Positions 55,186 to 55,491 of a stretch of DNA of 55,491 nt are shown one piece after another. Each line of letters starts with the position of its first letter. Position 1 is the stretch's first letter. Where the stretch lies: positions 1-55,491 of the forward strand of contig JAQGHY010000283.1 in assembly GCA_028291455.1 (NCBI GenBank), written 5' to 3'. Made by a program: the position numbers and the translations under genes. The DNA comes from Rubritepida sp. (GTDB taxonomy: Bacteria > Pseudomonadota > Alphaproteobacteria > Acetobacterales > Acetobacteraceae). The notes beneath the pieces are model-generated. The model worked only from the letters and a program-made list of their open reading frames with translations. It ran no database searches and was not told the DNA's origin.

Positions 55186-55323
55186 GGCCTGCTTCTCCCT
55201 GAATCGCGACTTTGCGCCGCTTATGTCGTTCTTGGGGGCTACGCCCCCGATAACTAAAGAGGGTGCAGGGAACATGTTCCCTGCTAGGGGGAGCCCGAGG
55301 GGGGCAAAGCCCCTCTCGGTGTC
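55186..55323. repeat. Three palindromes in the coxS-coxL gap
   Basis: This 138-bp gap holds GGGGGC-TAC-GCCCCC (55234-55248), the perfect 20-bp palindrome GCAGGGAACATGTTCCCTGC (55265-55284) and an 11-bp stem with AAA loop (55295-55319) starting 5 bases after the coxS stop. None has a T-run on the minus strand. They could slow exonucleases, separate coxS and coxL expression, or be dispersed repeats. Confidence 0.7.
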
Positions 55324-55491
55324 TTACTCGGCGGCGGCGGCGATCGTCTCGCGCTTGCCGTGCATAACGTCGGCAGCGGCGGCAATGGCCTTCACAATGT
55401 TGTGATAGCCGGTGCAACGGCAAAGATTGCCCTCGAGCCCCTCGCGGATTTCCAGCTCGGTAAGCCCTTGCGGATGCTTCTGCACCAAATC
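55324..55491 (-). CDS. coxS: (2Fe-2S)-binding subunit, CoxS-like, 5' part beyond window
   Basis: C-terminal 55 residues of the small iron-sulfur subunit, cut by the right edge. The segment [19 protein letters not shown] holds the C-R-C pair of the second [2Fe-2S] cluster. The tail [16 protein letters not shown] is unremarkable. The order S-L-M on the minus strand is one of the usual arrangements for this enzyme class. The plant-ferredoxin-like N-terminal domain lies outside. Confidence 0.92.
   Translation of the reverse strand, partial: DLVQKHPQGLTELEIREGLEGNLCRCTGYHNIVKAIAAAADVMHGKRETIAAAAE

Overview
This is a GC-rich, gene-dense chromosomal window with no tRNA, rRNA, CRISPR array, phage or insertion sequence that I can recognise. 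The gene content points to an alphaproteobacterium of the Acetobacteraceae, Roseomonas-like: a C4-pathway 5-aminolevulinate synthase, a DmeR/DmeF metal module, Bug-type solute-binding protein, CydDC, form II CO-dehydrogenase-like molybdoenzyme genes and many ATGA gene overlaps. The taxon is an inference from gene families; I could not run a search.

Layout. 36-3171 is a metal-homeostasis block: zur, dmeR and dmeF run leftwards, while hisI and a COG0523 zinc GTPase run rightwards. The rightward chain continues through a GNAT acetyltransferase, a nitrilase-family hydrolase and lpxB, each overlapping the next by 4 nt. 5776-11809 encodes a MacB-type tripartite efflux system (ATPase, permease, TolC-like channel). 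Its periplasmic adaptor is fused behind cytoplasmic GAF and PAS sensor domains, which is the most unusual protein here. 11836-17621 holds a class II aldolase, a DUF2189 membrane protein, a FUSC transporter, hemA (ALAS) divergent from hemC, and a cupin. 17679-21471 has a trpG/pabA-type amidotransferase, an orphan peptide/dipeptide-class binding protein and a GMC oxidoreductase. 21556-26215 has a diguanylate cyclase, an enoyl-CoA hydratase, an SDR, an FMN reductase and NDH-2. 26227-28213 is a telA/xpaC operon with a small membrane peptide. 28305-37595 carries a metallophosphoesterase, MAPEG, an alpha/beta hydrolase, a DMT exporter, a quinone oxidoreductase, recQ and cydDC. 37688-45244 contains hydrolases and a histidine-utilisation block: hutF divergent from hutH-hutI-thioesterase. 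45222-48764 has a second DMT transporter, a cysteine-dioxygenase-like cupin with a GntR regulator, a Bug binding protein and a small secreted protein. 48858-49700 is a double cold-shock-domain protein with an RGG-like repeat linker. 49798 to the right edge has a D-amino-acid dehydrogenase, an AtzH-like protein that is in frame with an AT-richer HEPN-like segment, and coxM-coxL-coxS (coxS is cut by the window edge).

The observations most worth following are: (1) the GAF-PAS-TM-adaptor fusion; (2) a 39-bp intercistronic hairpin element present twice, 46 kb apart, with a compensatory base-pair change; (3) the HEPN-like/AtzH in-frame junction; (4) the zinc module with hisI next to zur, with hisI possibly leaderless; (5) an operator-like inverted repeat lying on the dmeR start; (6) the CSD-RGG-CSD protein; and (7) a dense set of palindromes between coxS and coxL. 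No gene-free stretch exceeds 300 bases.
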